From Afipia massiliensis (GTDB taxonomy: Bacteria > Pseudomonadota > Alphaproteobacteria > Rhizobiales > Xanthobacteraceae), in contig NZ_JACHIJ010000002.1 in NCBI RefSeq assembly GCF_014203115.1, positions 744,001 through 808,000 on the forward strand: a stretch of DNA of 64,000 nt, read 5' to 3'. The notes under the pieces were generated by a model. That model had not been told where the DNA came from. It did not search any database and worked only from the letters and a program-made list of their open reading frames with translations. This document shows, piece by piece, positions 45,836 through 55,526 of this stretch. The stretch's first letter is position 1, and each line of letters starts with the position of its first letter. Both the position numbers and the translations under genes were made by a program.

Positions 45836-47455
45836 CCTTTAACCCGCCGAGCCCCTGCTTGAGGCCTTCCAGCAGCAGGAGGATGGCGACCCCGCAGCCG
45901 CGCGCGACTGCGATGTCGTCAGGGTGCAGTGGCCCGAAATGAAACAATTCGCGGGCCGATGGAGCGGCAACTGCCAGGGTAAGCATCGCGACCGTCGACG
46001 CCGTTGCCGACCACAAAGCCGGATTGCGCCGACGGAACACCGCCCACAGCGAGGCGCCCTTTGAACGGTTGACGAGGACGAAGCCGAGATTGGCCGCAAC
46101 GAGCGTGGTGAATGTCAACGCGCGCGCGTCAGCCTCTTGCAAACCCTGGCGCAGCGCAAGCGCGAACAAACTGGCGACCAAAGCAGCATCAGTGCACCCT
46201 GTACTAGCTCCCAAGCGATATGCCGAGACCCAAAGAGCGTTTGCCCGGGCGCGCGTGGCTGGCGGTTCATCTGCCTCCTCTGCCTCCGTATCGAATACGA
46301 TAGAACACATCGGATCGATGACGAGTTCGAGAAAGGCGATGTGCAGCGGCCAGAAAACAAGCGGCAACCCAAAGAGAAGCGGGATCAAGGCAGGCCGGCG
46401 ATCAGAACGTGGATCGCAAAGATTTAGGCCGTCGCCTTGCGAAGATTGTCGTAGATGCGGCGGCCAAGGCGGACGGCAGCAACGATTGCGGCAAATCGTC
46501 GTCAAGCAGAACGAACGCTGCCGCCTCCTTGGCTACGTCGGTTCCGCGGCCTCCCATCGCGAGCCGATATGCGCCGCCTTGAGCGAGGGCGCGTCGTTGC
46601 CCCCGTCTCCCGTCATCGCGACAATTTCGCCGTTGGCTTTGAGCGCTTGGACTATGCGCAACTTTTGTTCCGGTATCGTGCGTGCGAACACCGTCGCACT
46701 GCGGGCTCATACAGCCAGTTCGGCGTCGTTCATGCGGTCAAGATCGGCGCTGGACACGACGTCGCTCGCGTTCAGTCCAGCTTGTTCCGCGATCGCCCAC
46801 GCCGTGTCTCCATGTAGTCGCCGGTAATCATCACGACCCGCATGCTGGCTGAGCGGCATTCGCGGACAGCAGCCGGCACGGTCGGACGCAGCGGATCGGC
46901 CAGCCCAACGAGGCCGATAAAGCAGAAAGATAGATCGCGCGGCGTTTCCGGCATCGCCATATCGCGCGGCAGTTCGGCAATCGCAACACCGAACACCCGC
47001 ATCCCCTGCCGCGCCATCTCGTTGACCTTATCGGCGAGCCGGGCGTGATCATCGGGCGAGAGCCCGGACAGACCGGCAATGGCCTCAGGCGCGCCCTTCG
47101 TCGCGGCAACCTGGCTGCCGTCGTCCTCCCATTCCCAAAGATTAGTCACGGCGAGTAGACCAGGACGCAGACCGTACTCCCGTTTAAGTGATAGCCCACG
47201 ATACGGTGTGTTCGCCGCGAACGTGTCACTGCCATGCACGCGAAATGCCTTCTCGGTCGGGTCGAATGGATCGCGCGCGTTCGCAAGGATGCCGTATCGG
47301 ATGAATTCAGCCGTAGCGCCGGCTGGCTCGCCGTCTCCCGTCCACCATCCCTCGCCCGCAGCGCCAAGGGCGACGATCGTCATGCGGTTTTCCGTCAAGG
47401 TGCCAGTCTTGCCGGTGCATACTCCGCCGCCCGCCACCGTTTGCAGCGCTGTCTA
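45836..47455 (-). pseudogene. Decayed cation-transporting P-type ATPase
   Basis: Pieces of a PMA1/Ca2+-type P-ATPase in correct order but different frames. From 47437: VCTGKTGTLTENRM, the nucleotide domain to MRVVMITGDYMET. Then, after a frameshift, [28 protein letters not shown] and [21 protein letters not shown]. Finally the membrane region with FLELVIDPMCSIVFDTEAEE. Stops and shifts separate them and the N-terminal third is missing. The phosphorylated Asp of DKTGT is Gly here, and GDGVND has become GDGGND. Non-functional. Confidence 0.85.
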
Positions 47456-47640
47456 AGCGCGGGCCGGAAAGGCAAGACCATGAATAGGGCCGGTAGACCA
47501 GGATAGGAGCAGAAACCGAATATATGCTTCCGCAGTGCGGCAATGCGCACCAATGAGACAAGCGCTGTCACCTCAGCGATTGGCAGAATCTCAAACTGCT
47601 ACAGTTGCTCGCGCTCATGACTGTTTGTCGCCTGCTGAAG

Positions 47641-47903
47641 TGTCGTTTGCTCATCCATTGACACCGAGTGATGTTCGATATTGTGATAATGGATCGTTGG
47701 CAGTGGCCCCCGCACGGTTGGGCTTGTGCGGCAGGAGCGCGCCGAGATCGGGGCCGAGGATGACGTGTTCGTTGCGCAAATCGTCACAAGTTAGCGGCTG
47801 CTTGCTGGCGAGCTGGTGCGCCTCGGAATTGCAACGAAAATTCTCCCTCGCCACAGCGTGATCGCCTCATGGAAGTCATGCCGGATGTGATCGGCGACGT
47901 CTC
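47641..47903 (-). pseudogene. Decayed LysR regulator fragment
   Basis: Broken frames match the effector domain of the LysR protein at 44229: VADHIRHDFHEAITLWRG, then after a shift LASKQPLTCDDLRNEHVILG, then PTIHYHNIEHH after another. The helix-turn-helix part is absent. It marks the end of a second, older copy of the same kind of element. Confidence 0.78.
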
Positions 47904-48136
47904 ATAAAAAAGCTCAGCGACAATTTGAGGCACTCTTTATTCTCAAGCCGTTTTGGCAATGAAATTGACCGCCCCGGCAGCAGATTCCCGCAGCAAGCGT
48001 CCGCGTAGTTATGGGCTGCCCCAACTTGTATTGGTTCGCACGGATCGCGCGGCGATCAGATCTGAGCAGATCGCTAAGGAAACTCGCTCGGGCGCAGCTA
48101 CAAATTGACTCGGACAACGACCGCGCGGTTTCTGTC

Positions 48137-48418
48137 TCAGCGACCTGGCGGAGGCGGAATTCTGCGTGAGGTTGCCGGCTGACTCGGCATCGGCAACAGA
48201 AGGGGGGTGCTCGGCGTCCGGGGAGCAGCGACTGGGTCTGTTTGCGCCCCCTGATACGCCTCGATGCAGCGTCGCGTTTGATCCGGATCATTGAGCTGGG
48301 TGCATTCGTTAACGTTTTGGGTGTTTGGCCAGCGCGACTGAGCTTGTGCTGTTCCCGGTTCGAGAAACAGGAGGGCACCAATCGCGACAAATACACAAAA
48401 ACGAGCTTTGGAACTCAT
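48137..48418 (-). CDS. Small exported protein with Pro-rich tail
   Basis: 93 residues from ATG at 48418 (GAGGGA upstream). A signal peptide ends near TAQAQS, the mature part has two Cys (NECTQLNDPDQTRRCIEAY) and a Pro-rich end. Not recognised. It lies before the curli locus on the same strand but is well separated from csgG. The flanking stretches 47904-48136 and 48419-48698 contain no gene I can support. Confidence 0.6.
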   Translation of the reverse strand: MSSKARFCVFVAIGALLFLEPGTAQAQSRWPNTQNVNECTQLNDPDQTRRCIEAYQGAQTDPVAAPRTPSTPLLLPMPSQPATSRRIPPPPGR

Positions 48419-48698
48419 GATCTTATCCCTCGATTGGATTGCAGGAAGAGACATCCTGGCGATGCCGAATTCATGTCCTTGCAGCCACACATCATAGCGA
48501 TATGACATATTTCTTAGTAAACCTATCCCAACCACGTACCGAGCAAACTTCTTGTTGAGGCCAGCAACGTCCTCAGCAACAGCAGGTCAATTAAGAAACC
48601 TACGGGACCACTCGTTGGCCTCCGCTTCGCCGCCGATCGAAAGAACCGCAAACGGCTGCAGCTATATCCGGCACAACCGTTTGGAAAACCAGAAGGCG

Positions 48699-49748
48699 TC
48701 AGCCACCTGTTCCGATGATCCCTGGCGCTGATGCGCTATCCGCTGCCTGTCTTCTGACTGGCGCTGCGGAGGTCAAGCCGCCTTGGGGCTGAAGATTTGC
48801 CGGGTCAGGCTTATCGGCATTCCCGTGGACCCGAAGCACAGGACCTTGCGAAACGGCAGCAACAGGAGACGCCGGAATGGCTTGCTGGTGTTCCGGCGCC
48901 CATGGTTCGTATTTTTCTTGTGCCAGATATTTCTGAACAATGGATCGTTCGGCAACGGGATCAGCAAATCGCCAGATCTTTCGGCGTGCCCCCTCCACAA
49001 CAGTGGCATAAACTGCCAGATCAATCGCCTGACGGACCGCGAGTTGCGTGGGTTCGGTACGCGTGATGCCTGCTTCCGCCTGAAGTAGCTTGTTTACGGC
49101 GACGTATTTAAACGCACTGCCCTGAACCGACACGGAATAGACTGTTTTTGTGGTTGTGACGCTGGTCAGCACCTGTCCAGACTGAACCGACACCACGCGC
49201 ATGGCGACAGTCACGGTATCCTTGCGGTACTTTGCATCGCCACCAATTCCGAGATAATTGGCACCCAGCCCCCCGGTCACCACGTTGCCATCGAAGGCGA
49301 TGATACCGCCCTCAATGATCAACCCCGCAAAGTGAAGCGGCGGCAGCGGCCGTGCGTTGTCTCCATCGATTTCCTTGCGGGTTGCGGTGACGAGCTGACG
49401 CTCCTGGAGAAGACTTGCGAGGCCGGTTCGTTCGACCACGGTGAACCAGCTTCCGTTGCCGGCGCGACGCAGTGCATCGACGGCGAAAGCTGTTCCGCCC
49501 TGCGTCACCGCACGTGAAAAAACAGCTAGGTTATCGTTAGGTTCATTTTTGCCGGTCAGGTCGGCAAACTGATAGACAGCGATATCGACCTTGCGCTTCG
49601 CCCGCGGCAATGTCTCAAGCTCCGCCGCCGTCACGGAAGGCAGCGTTACGGTTGGCGCTTCCTCGAGAAACTCGCGCGCGGGTGGAGGAGCACATCCGGC
49701 CAGGCCCAGCAAGCCCACGACGACAATTAAGAACCAACCCAAGCGCAC
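48699..49748 (-). CDS. csgG: Curli secretion channel CsgG
   Basis: 349-residue lipoprotein forming the nonameric outer-membrane pore for curlin export. The lipobox is LAGC with Cys19, counted from GTG at 49748; TTG at 49781 would give a longer signal region. Family segments seen: VDIAVYQFADLTGKN, WFTVVERTGLASLLQER and ADYMILE-type beta strands in IIEGGIIAFDGN. A C-terminal tail of about 70 residues beyond the CsgG core is Pro/Ala-rich. It is last in the curli cluster, after csgF. Confidence 0.9.
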   Translation of the reverse strand: MRLGWFLIVVVGLLGLAGCAPPPAREFLEEAPTVTLPSVTAAELETLPRAKRKVDIAVYQFADLTGKNEPNDNLAVFSRAVTQGGTAFAVDALRRAGNGSWFTVVERTGLASLLQERQLVTATRKEIDGDNARPLPPLHFAGLIIEGGIIAFDGNVVTGGLGANYLGIGGDAKYRKDTVTVAMRVVSVQSGQVLTSVTTTKTVYSVSVQGSAFKYVAVNKLLQAEAGITRTEPTQLAVRQAIDLAVYATVVEGARRKIWRFADPVAERSIVQKYLAQEKYEPWAPEHQQAIPASPVAAVSQGPVLRVHGNADKPDPANLQPQGGLTSAAPVRRQAADSASAPGIIGTGG

Positions 49749-49828
49749 CTTACGCAACCCCCCAGAGCCCAAGAAGTCCAAGCCACGGCAAACAACTCGT
49801 CACGGAATTAAACCGGCGCGCTCATCAA

Positions 49829-50287
49829 CTAAGGCCCCGCCGGCACCACGATATTCGTAATCGAGGTGCCGTCATTGATCGCGATGTTGATCTGGTTGCC
49901 GACTTTTGCGAACGTAATCGACGTACTTCCAAAGCTGAAATTGCCGGATGTCTGGGCGTTGGCGCCGAAAATCGCCTGGGTGATCTGGTTCGCGAATGAG
50001 CTGAGCAACTGGCTCTGCAACTGCGCCGCAAAGATCTGCCCTGGCGTCAGGGCCGAGCTTCCACTGCTGCTGCCGCGCGCGGCCGCAGCTGCGGCTTGTG
50101 CTGCGGTCTGATTGGCGAGCGGAATGTTTTGTGCGTTAGCCAGGCCCAGCAGATTAGGACCATTGTTCGGATTGCCGCCGAATGAGGGATTGACCGGCTG
50201 ATAGACCAACGTTCCTGCGCCCGCCCGCCCGCATGCCGCAACAACCAGCATCGCGGCAACGACCAGCATCGCGGCGGCAACCAGCAT
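49829..50287 (-). CDS. csgF: Curli assembly factor CsgF
   Basis: 152 residues. The mature N-terminus TLVYQPVNPSFGGNPNNGP is the segment of CsgF that inserts into the CsgG pore. A poly-Ala/Ser region and a beta domain (SITFAKVGNQINIAINDGT) follow. ATG at 50287 gives a short signal peptide made of repeated MLV-AAA units; a GTG at 50407 with GGGGAC upstream gives a longer lead. The signal ends VAAC, which could be read as a lipobox, unusual for CsgF. Gap to csgG is 80 bases. Confidence 0.87.
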   Translation of the reverse strand: MLVAAAMLVVAAMLVVAACGRAGAGTLVYQPVNPSFGGNPNNGPNLLGLANAQNIPLANQTAAQAAAAAARGSSSGSSALTPGQIFAAQLQSQLLSSFANQITQAIFGANAQTSGNFSFGSTSITFAKVGNQINIAINDGTSITNIVVPAGP

Positions 50288-50491
50288 TCCAGGCCGCAGT
50301 CCAAGCGGGAAAACCGGCCATGGACAAAATCCATAGGTCGTTATCGCAGCCGCCTGAATGATAGGCCCATCGCATTTGCGTGCGATGTCAGCACGACGAT
50401 CTGGCACGGACGTCCCCTATCCCAAAAACGCACATGTCAGCGCAGCGCGATCCGCACTTCCCGGCAACCCGCGCCCACCAACGACTAGATA

Positions 50492-50530
50492 GAAGACAAC
50501 TGACGGCAGCCTAACCTGCAAAAAAATAGC
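50492..50530. repeat. Bipartite motif copy B
   Basis: AAGACAACTG-N10-AACCTGCAAA about 85-205 bases before the possible csgF starts. It shares an extra AT-rich tail with copy C. It lies in the 50288-50713 spacer, which otherwise contains no recognisable gene. Confidence 0.7.
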
Positions 50531-50713
50531 GAAAAATTTACGATTCGCCCGGCCGGCTTCAGCCATCCCGCCAAGGCAGCGACTATCCGCCTGCCTGCGG
50601 TCCATTCCGCTCAAGCTCGCGGAAATCGGCGGAGAGTCCTAACGCTGAATTTAGGAAGCCAGCGCTCGGCTAAACGACCTCAAGCCCGGTTGAGCCTCGT
50701 CGGGGAAGCCGCA

Positions 50714-51340
50714 TCATTTCCGTCCGATCCCGGTCTGGGTGACCGAGACCGACTGATTGCTGGCCGTTTGCGTGATGCTGTAGGACAAGTTCTGGCCAGT
50801 CTGATTGGAGCTGTAGCTGTTGTTGCTGGTCCCGTTCGGAGTCGTGATCGTATAGGTATTCCCGTTTCCGGACTGGATGCCGCTATAGGTATTGCCGTTG
50901 CCGTTGACCGTGACATTGAAGGTGTTGTTATCGCCCAACTGGTTGGTCAGGAGCGCGTTGGAACTGCCGTTTGCTGTCACCGTCGAGGTATTGCCGTTGC
51001 CGTTCTGACTGGTCACCAGCGTGTTGGAATTGCCGTTCGCCGTCACAGTCGAGATGTTGGCAGTGCCGGCCTGCGCCTGCGACGTGACATTGCCGCTCCG
51101 GAACGCGCCGAGCGTCACATCGCTCGAGGCCACGTTGCTGTTACCGCTCTGATTGATCGTCGCGTTGTTGCCGCCGAGGCCAGGCGCGGCCGCGTTCACG
51201 ATATAGGCGCCGGTGTCCGTATAGCGGGAAATGTCCGTATAGGGCGACGTCGCCAAGAGTGTCTGGGCGCTTGCGGATGAGGCGGCGAGCGACGTCGCCA
51301 AAGCCATCGCTGTGAGCGAGGCAGATGCTTTGAAATTCAT
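50714..51340 (-). CDS. Curlin-repeat protein (CsgA/CsgB-like)
   Basis: 208 residues from ATG at 51340. A signal peptide ends at SASAQT, then come repeats of the curlin form with N-G-N-x-N and Q-x-G-x-x-N (TANGNSNTLVTSQNGNGN). Such repeats stack as beta-solenoid amyloid. The start overlaps the csgH-like stop (ATGA). Which of the five curlins is major subunit and which is nucleator cannot be told. Confidence 0.87.
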   Translation of the reverse strand: MNFKASASLTAMALATSLAASSASAQTLLATSPYTDISRYTDTGAYIVNAAAPGLGGNNATINQSGNSNVASSDVTLGAFRSGNVTSQAQAGTANISTVTANGNSNTLVTSQNGNGNTSTVTANGSSNALLTNQLGDNNTFNVTVNGNGNTYSGIQSGNGNTYTITTPNGTSNNSYSSNQTGQNLSYSITQTASNQSVSVTQTGIGRK

Positions 51341-51657
51341 TTCGACTCTCCGTTTGGCAACGAGCAATTGTAGGTCCGATAATTCACCGTAACCGAGAAT
51401 TCGGTCTTGTAGTCGGCGTTCGGATCCACATTGAAATTGGCGAGACCGACATAAGTCTCCGTATTCGCGTCGAAGGTGACCGGGCCGCCCATCTTGATGT
51501 TGGATGATCCGGCCGGACCCGACCTCACGACATGCAGGGAGTAGATGCCCTGGCCGGCCTCGGGGCTCACCACGCGCCCGCGCACCTGCACTTTGTCGCC
51601 AACATTTTCGCGCACGACGACGCACACAATTTGGGGCGATTGATCCAAGGCGGCCAT
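51337..51657 (-). CDS. csgH: CsgH-like curli assembly protein
   Basis: 106 residues: DKVQVRGRVVSPEAGQGIYS, SGPAGSSNIKMGG and a final VNYRTYNCSLPNG fit the CsgH family, a periplasmic chaperone-like inhibitor of curlin assembly known from Alphaproteobacteria. Two Cys (12 and 99) could pair. No signal peptide precedes it and an in-frame TAA closes the frame upstream, so export is unexplained. Coupled to the curlin gene that follows. Confidence 0.78.
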   Translation of the reverse strand: MAALDQSPQIVCVVVRENVGDKVQVRGRVVSPEAGQGIYSLHVVRSGPAGSSNIKMGGPVTFDANTETYVGLANFNVDPNADYKTEFSVTVNYRTYNCSLPNGESK

Positions 51658-51773
51658 TGCTCCACTCCCGCAATGGCAAAACTTTTACCCCGGCCAAGGC
51701 GGTCGGGGCAAGCAGACTGCAACGATTTATTAAGCAAATATCCGGTTTGGCTAATGAAGAAAGGCGCGCTGAA

Positions 51774-52430
51774 CTACTGGCGGATGTGAGCCACGTTGCC
51801 GCGGCCGTTTTGTGAAACAAATGCGACGTTGTTGTTCGATACCTGGTTTACCGAGAGCTGATTGGTGCTACCGACCTGGCTGGCGATGATCAGATTGTTG
51901 CTGCTGGACTGCGCCAGCCACGCAGACTGGTTGTTGCCGTTCTGCGAGGCGTTGATCTGGTTGGAGTTGCCACTCTGGTTGACCAATAGGGTATTGCCGA
52001 GACCCGTCTGGCTCGCGATCAGGAGTTGGTTGAAGCCGCTTTGATCGGCGCGCAGGCTGTTGCCGCCGCCATCCTGCATGACAGTCGCCGACAAGGCGGT
52101 GCCATTCTGACCGAGCCTGGCACCGTTGCCATTCCCAGCCTGCTTCATGCCGCTGGCGTTCTGCATGCCCGCCTGGATCACCTGAAAGGTGTTGCCGCTG
52201 CCGTTCTGCACGATCGTGATCGCGCTGCTGTCGGCGTTCTGGGTGACCGTGGCCTGATTACGGGTGTCGCTCTGGGTGATGACGATGACATCGCCGCTAG
52301 CGGGTGCCTGATAGACGACAAAACTCGCTGCGGTGGTGCCGGTACTGATAACCGACGCCAGCGTCGTGGTGGAGGCCAGCACCGCTGTAAGTCCGGCCAT
52401 CAGACCCATGCTGAAAATGTTGACCTTCAT
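51774..52430 (-). CDS. Curlin-repeat protein
   Basis: 218 residues from ATG at 52430 (GGGGAGCGGG upstream; an earlier start at 52511 is rejected). A hydrophobic signal is followed by curlin repeats such as QSGNSNQINASQNGNNQ and a final AHIRQ. The repeats keep the Gln and Asn ladder positions. Probably a minor subunit or nucleator. Confidence 0.87.
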   Translation of the reverse strand: MKVNIFSMGLMAGLTAVLASTTTLASVISTGTTAASFVVYQAPASGDVIVITQSDTRNQATVTQNADSSAITIVQNGSGNTFQVIQAGMQNASGMKQAGNGNGARLGQNGTALSATVMQDGGGNSLRADQSGFNQLLIASQTGLGNTLLVNQSGNSNQINASQNGNNQSAWLAQSSSNNLIIASQVGSTNQLSVNQVSNNNVAFVSQNGRGNVAHIRQ

Positions 52431-52558
52431 AACCCGCTCCCCCTGCCGCATTTTTGCAATGCGCGAAGCATCGCAGAGGGGTGGAAAGCCGCCTTTAAAC
52501 TGGCCATTCAAATTGTAGCAAATCGAACCTCAGCGCCCCGAAGGGCACTGAAGCCGGG

Positions 52559-52585
52559 GATATTAGCTAACGGCGCGCTAATATC
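52559..52585 (-). terminator. Hairpin downstream of a curlin gene
   Basis: GATATTAGC paired with GCTAATATC around nine bases, 14 bases past the curlin stop on the minus strand. Lacks a clear T run, so the terminator role is uncertain. Confidence 0.45.
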
Positions 52586-52598
52586 ACGGGCTCGCGGA

Positions 52599-53786
52599 TT
52601 ATTGCCTGATGGTCAGCGAGTGTCCGGCACCACTCTGGCTGTAGGTGGCGGCATTGCCATTGCTCCGCGCGGCCTCCGCTCCCTGGGTCACGATCGCCGA
52701 ATTACCCAGCGCCGGACTGTTACCGCCGCCGGCCTGCGTACCGACGATGGTGTTGTTGCTGCCGTATTGCGACAGCGTTGCCAGTTGGTAACCGCCCGAC
52801 TGACTCGAACTGGCGTTGTTGATGTTGCCATTCTGGTACAGCACTACGATGTTGCGGGTATCCGACTGGATCAGGAGCGCGATATTTCCGTTGCCGATCT
52901 GATCGCTCAGCGTCACCTCGTTGTCGCGGCCGGTCTGGTTCACCCTCAAGCGGCCAGAGCTGCCGGACTGGGTGTTGTGCGCTTGGTTGCCCGAGCCGTC
53001 CTGCACGAAGGTCGCCGCATTGCCGAGCACACCGGTGCCACCGACTGACTGGGTGCTGAACACCTGCTGGCTCGCCCCGTGCTGGATGACCGTCGTAGAA
53101 TTACCGATGCCGTTCTGGTCGCTGTTCGCCGCGTGACCGCCGCCGCCGTCCTGCGTAACAGCGAGGCTGTGCTGGCTACCGAGCTGGTTGGACAGAACGC
53201 TATTGAGATTGCTCGGCCCGCTTTGAACCACGGACAACACGAGATTGGCCCCGTTCTGGGTGGTGCTCACCGTGTTCGAACTGCCAATCTGGCTGATCGC
53301 GGCAGTGTTGCCGACGCCACCTTCCTGCAGGACGCTGAAATCATTGTCGTTGCCGGTGGTCGACAGCTCCACCGAATTGTGATCTGCGCTTTCTTTCTGC
53401 TCGATGGTATGGGTGAAGGCGATCCAGTTGCCGTTGTTGTCACCGATCTGATTGATGATCACTCTGCCGGTGTTGCCATACTGATAGATGCTGGCAAGGT
53501 TCGTCGAGCCGGACTGCACGCCATTTACCGTATTATTGGCACTCTGATGGGGCGCGCCGGTATTGGCCTGAATGATGTGGATGATGTTTTTGCCGGTACC
53601 TCCGGTGTTGTTCTGGGTGAACGCCGTGAGGGCGGTGCCGACTTGACCGAAATTGGCCTTGGTTTGATCAATGTTGGCCGTCTGGACGCCGACCTGCACG
53701 AGGAAGGTGGTCGAGCCAACAGCGAGCGCGGATGGTGCCGGCGCAAGAACAAACACGCATGCGGAGACCAGCAACAGCGTTCTCAT
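52599..53786 (-). CDS. Large curlin-repeat protein
   Basis: 395 residues, more than twice CsgA of enteric bacteria. A signal peptide ends at APSALAV, then repeats with QNGxxN or QSGxxN cover nearly the whole length and the protein ends SLTIRQ. The repeats are less regular than in its neighbours. Likely an amyloid subunit of the same fibre or a parallel one. Confidence 0.87.
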   Translation of the reverse strand: MRTLLLVSACVFVLAPAPSALAVGSTTFLVQVGVQTANIDQTKANFGQVGTALTAFTQNNTGGTGKNIIHIIQANTGAPHQSANNTVNGVQSGSTNLASIYQYGNTGRVIINQIGDNNGNWIAFTHTIEQKESADHNSVELSTTGNDNDFSVLQEGGVGNTAAISQIGSSNTVSTTQNGANLVLSVVQSGPSNLNSVLSNQLGSQHSLAVTQDGGGGHAANSDQNGIGNSTTVIQHGASQQVFSTQSVGGTGVLGNAATFVQDGSGNQAHNTQSGSSGRLRVNQTGRDNEVTLSDQIGNGNIALLIQSDTRNIVVLYQNGNINNASSSQSGGYQLATLSQYGSNNTIVGTQAGGGNSPALGNSAIVTQGAEAARSNGNAATYSQSGAGHSLTIRQ

Positions 53787-53844
53787 GGCGCAGTCTCCTT
53801 AATCGAAGTCGCTGTCATGTTAAATGACGTACAGCTCATGACAA

Positions 53845-53872
53845 TGTCAGGCGGGCGTGAGCCCGCCTGACA
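53845..53872 (-). terminator. Strong hairpin after a curlin gene
   Basis: Perfect 12-base stem TGTCAGGCGGGC with a GTGA loop, 26 bases beyond the stop at 53898. No U tract; it may be a terminator or an mRNA 3' stabiliser. A similar stem follows the paralogue at 55527. Confidence 0.7.
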
Positions 53873-53897
53873 TACTTCGCGAGACAAGCCTTGCGGC

Positions 53898-55433
53898 TTA
53901 CTGCCTGACGACCGCGCGATTGCCGGTGCCGTTCTGCACCGTTGTCGCGGTGTTGTTGCTGCCGACCTGGCTGACGGCGGCGTAGTTGGCGCCACCACCG
54001 AATTGATTGACGTTGATCGTGTTGTTGCTGCCGAGAGCGCCGGCCGTGTAGGCGATCGTTGTTGCACCCACGTCCGGCGCATGGCTCGTGAAAGACGCCC
54101 CCTGGAGCAGATAGGCGTTGTTGCCGCTGCCGCCCGACTGAGTGACCGTGATCTTGTTCGGAGCCGCCGCGGTCGCCGCGCTGTTCTGGTAGGCGACGAC
54201 AATGCTGTTGAGCGAGGACGTATCCTGGGTCACGCTCAACCGGCCGTACGTGCCATTCTGCTCCATCAAGGTCACCTGGTTACCCGAACCTCTCTGGGTG
54301 TACTCGGCGTTGCCGTTGGAGCCCGACTGAGTATTGCTGATCGTGTTGTTGGTGCCGGTTTGTACCAAGTCGGCTTGGTTCGAGTTGCCTAACTGACTGT
54401 TGGTGATCGTGTTGCGGGTGCCGGACTGCACCACATCAGCAATATTCGAGGTGTCATACTGGTAGTTGACGATGTGGTTGCTGTCGCCGGTCTGCGATTG
54501 CACAGTCAGCCTGGCGTTGTTGGCGGACTGATAGCTGACGATCACGTTGCCTTCGCCATCCTGCGTGGTAACCGTCAACGTATTGCCGCTGCCAAATTGG
54601 CGCGCACTGACTCCGTTGTTATAGCCAAGCTGATTGTTCACGGTGACGTGGCCGAACGAGCCGTACTGCTCGTTACCAATAGAGTTCTCGATGCCGCCCT
54701 GATTGCTCACAAGCAGATGATTATTGGTGCCAGTGTCCTGGATGTTCATCACGAAGCCGTATTCGCCGGTCTGCGCGATGCCGGCGGTCTGGTACGTGCT
54801 GCTCTGCGAGTTCTCGATCGCTCCGCCCGTCCCCGCCTGCGTCGTAGTAAGACTGTTGTTGCTTCCCTGTTGATAGTTGTAGACGTTCAGGTTAGCGCCC
54901 GACGCACTTACGGTCCCCTGCTGGATGGTGGCGGAGAGAGAACTGCCTGTCTGGAACGACCTGGCCGAAGACCCGGAACCATACTGCCATAGATTTAATG
55001 AGTTCCGCGTCGCCGCGGTGTTCGACGCGGCACTCGTCTGAATGAGGTCGCCCGCGTAATTGTAGCTGCCGCTCTGGGTCACGGCGATGCTCTGGTTAGC
55101 GCCGACCTGCCCGAGCCGAGCAATGTTGGAGCCGCCATTCTGAGATACCGTCGCTGTGTTGACAGTGCCAGACTGCCCGCCGCCGAGGTTGTTCGCTGAC
55201 ACCAGTCCATGGACTTGGTTCGAGCTGCCACTTTGGATGATGGTGATCACGTTGTTGCCGGTGCCGGCCCCGTCGCTCTGCGAGAAAACGACCGTGCCAA
55301 CAATGCCGCCGGACTGGTCGATGTCAGCACTCTGAGCCGTGCCGCTCTGGGTGAGATTTGTGGACGAGCCGCCGGCGAAGGCGGATGCCGCGAACGCCAC
55401 GATGGCAGTGGTCGTGAGAAGAAGCTTCTTCAT
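53898..55433 (-). CDS. Very large curlin-repeat protein
   Basis: 511 residues from ATG at 55433 (GGAGATTA upstream). The signal peptide KKLLLTTTAIVAFAASAFA is followed by GGSSTNLTQSGT and then some 20 curlin-type repeats, ending GNRAVVRQ. Sister of the gene at 55527, which shares its signal, beginning and end. The length suggests a duplicated and expanded solenoid. Confidence 0.88.
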   Translation of the reverse strand: MKKLLLTTTAIVAFAASAFAGGSSTNLTQSGTAQSADIDQSGGIVGTVVFSQSDGAGTGNNVITIIQSGSSNQVHGLVSANNLGGGQSGTVNTATVSQNGGSNIARLGQVGANQSIAVTQSGSYNYAGDLIQTSAASNTAATRNSLNLWQYGSGSSARSFQTGSSLSATIQQGTVSASGANLNVYNYQQGSNNSLTTTQAGTGGAIENSQSSTYQTAGIAQTGEYGFVMNIQDTGTNNHLLVSNQGGIENSIGNEQYGSFGHVTVNNQLGYNNGVSARQFGSGNTLTVTTQDGEGNVIVSYQSANNARLTVQSQTGDSNHIVNYQYDTSNIADVVQSGTRNTITNSQLGNSNQADLVQTGTNNTISNTQSGSNGNAEYTQRGSGNQVTLMEQNGTYGRLSVTQDTSSLNSIVVAYQNSAATAAAPNKITVTQSGGSGNNAYLLQGASFTSHAPDVGATTIAYTAGALGSNNTINVNQFGGGANYAAVSQVGSNNTATTVQNGTGNRAVVRQ

Positions 55434-55475
55434 GATGATAATCTCCAAAAGATACTAGCTAAAACGCTATCGCAC

Positions 55476-55501
55476 GTCAGGTGGGCACCTACCCACCTGA
55501 C
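55476..55501 (-). terminator. Hairpin after a curlin gene
   Basis: Ten-base perfect stem GTCAGGTGGG/CCCACCTGAC with a six-base loop, 26 bases beyond the stop at 55527. It differs by one stem pair from the one at 53845, in line with duplication of gene plus hairpin. Confidence 0.68.
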
Positions 55502-55526
55502 AGATTCCTCGCCGCATGCCTGAGGC

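Noticed and set aside
52026-53048. Plus-strand open frame of 340 codons
   Set aside because: Antisense across two curlin genes and their spacer.
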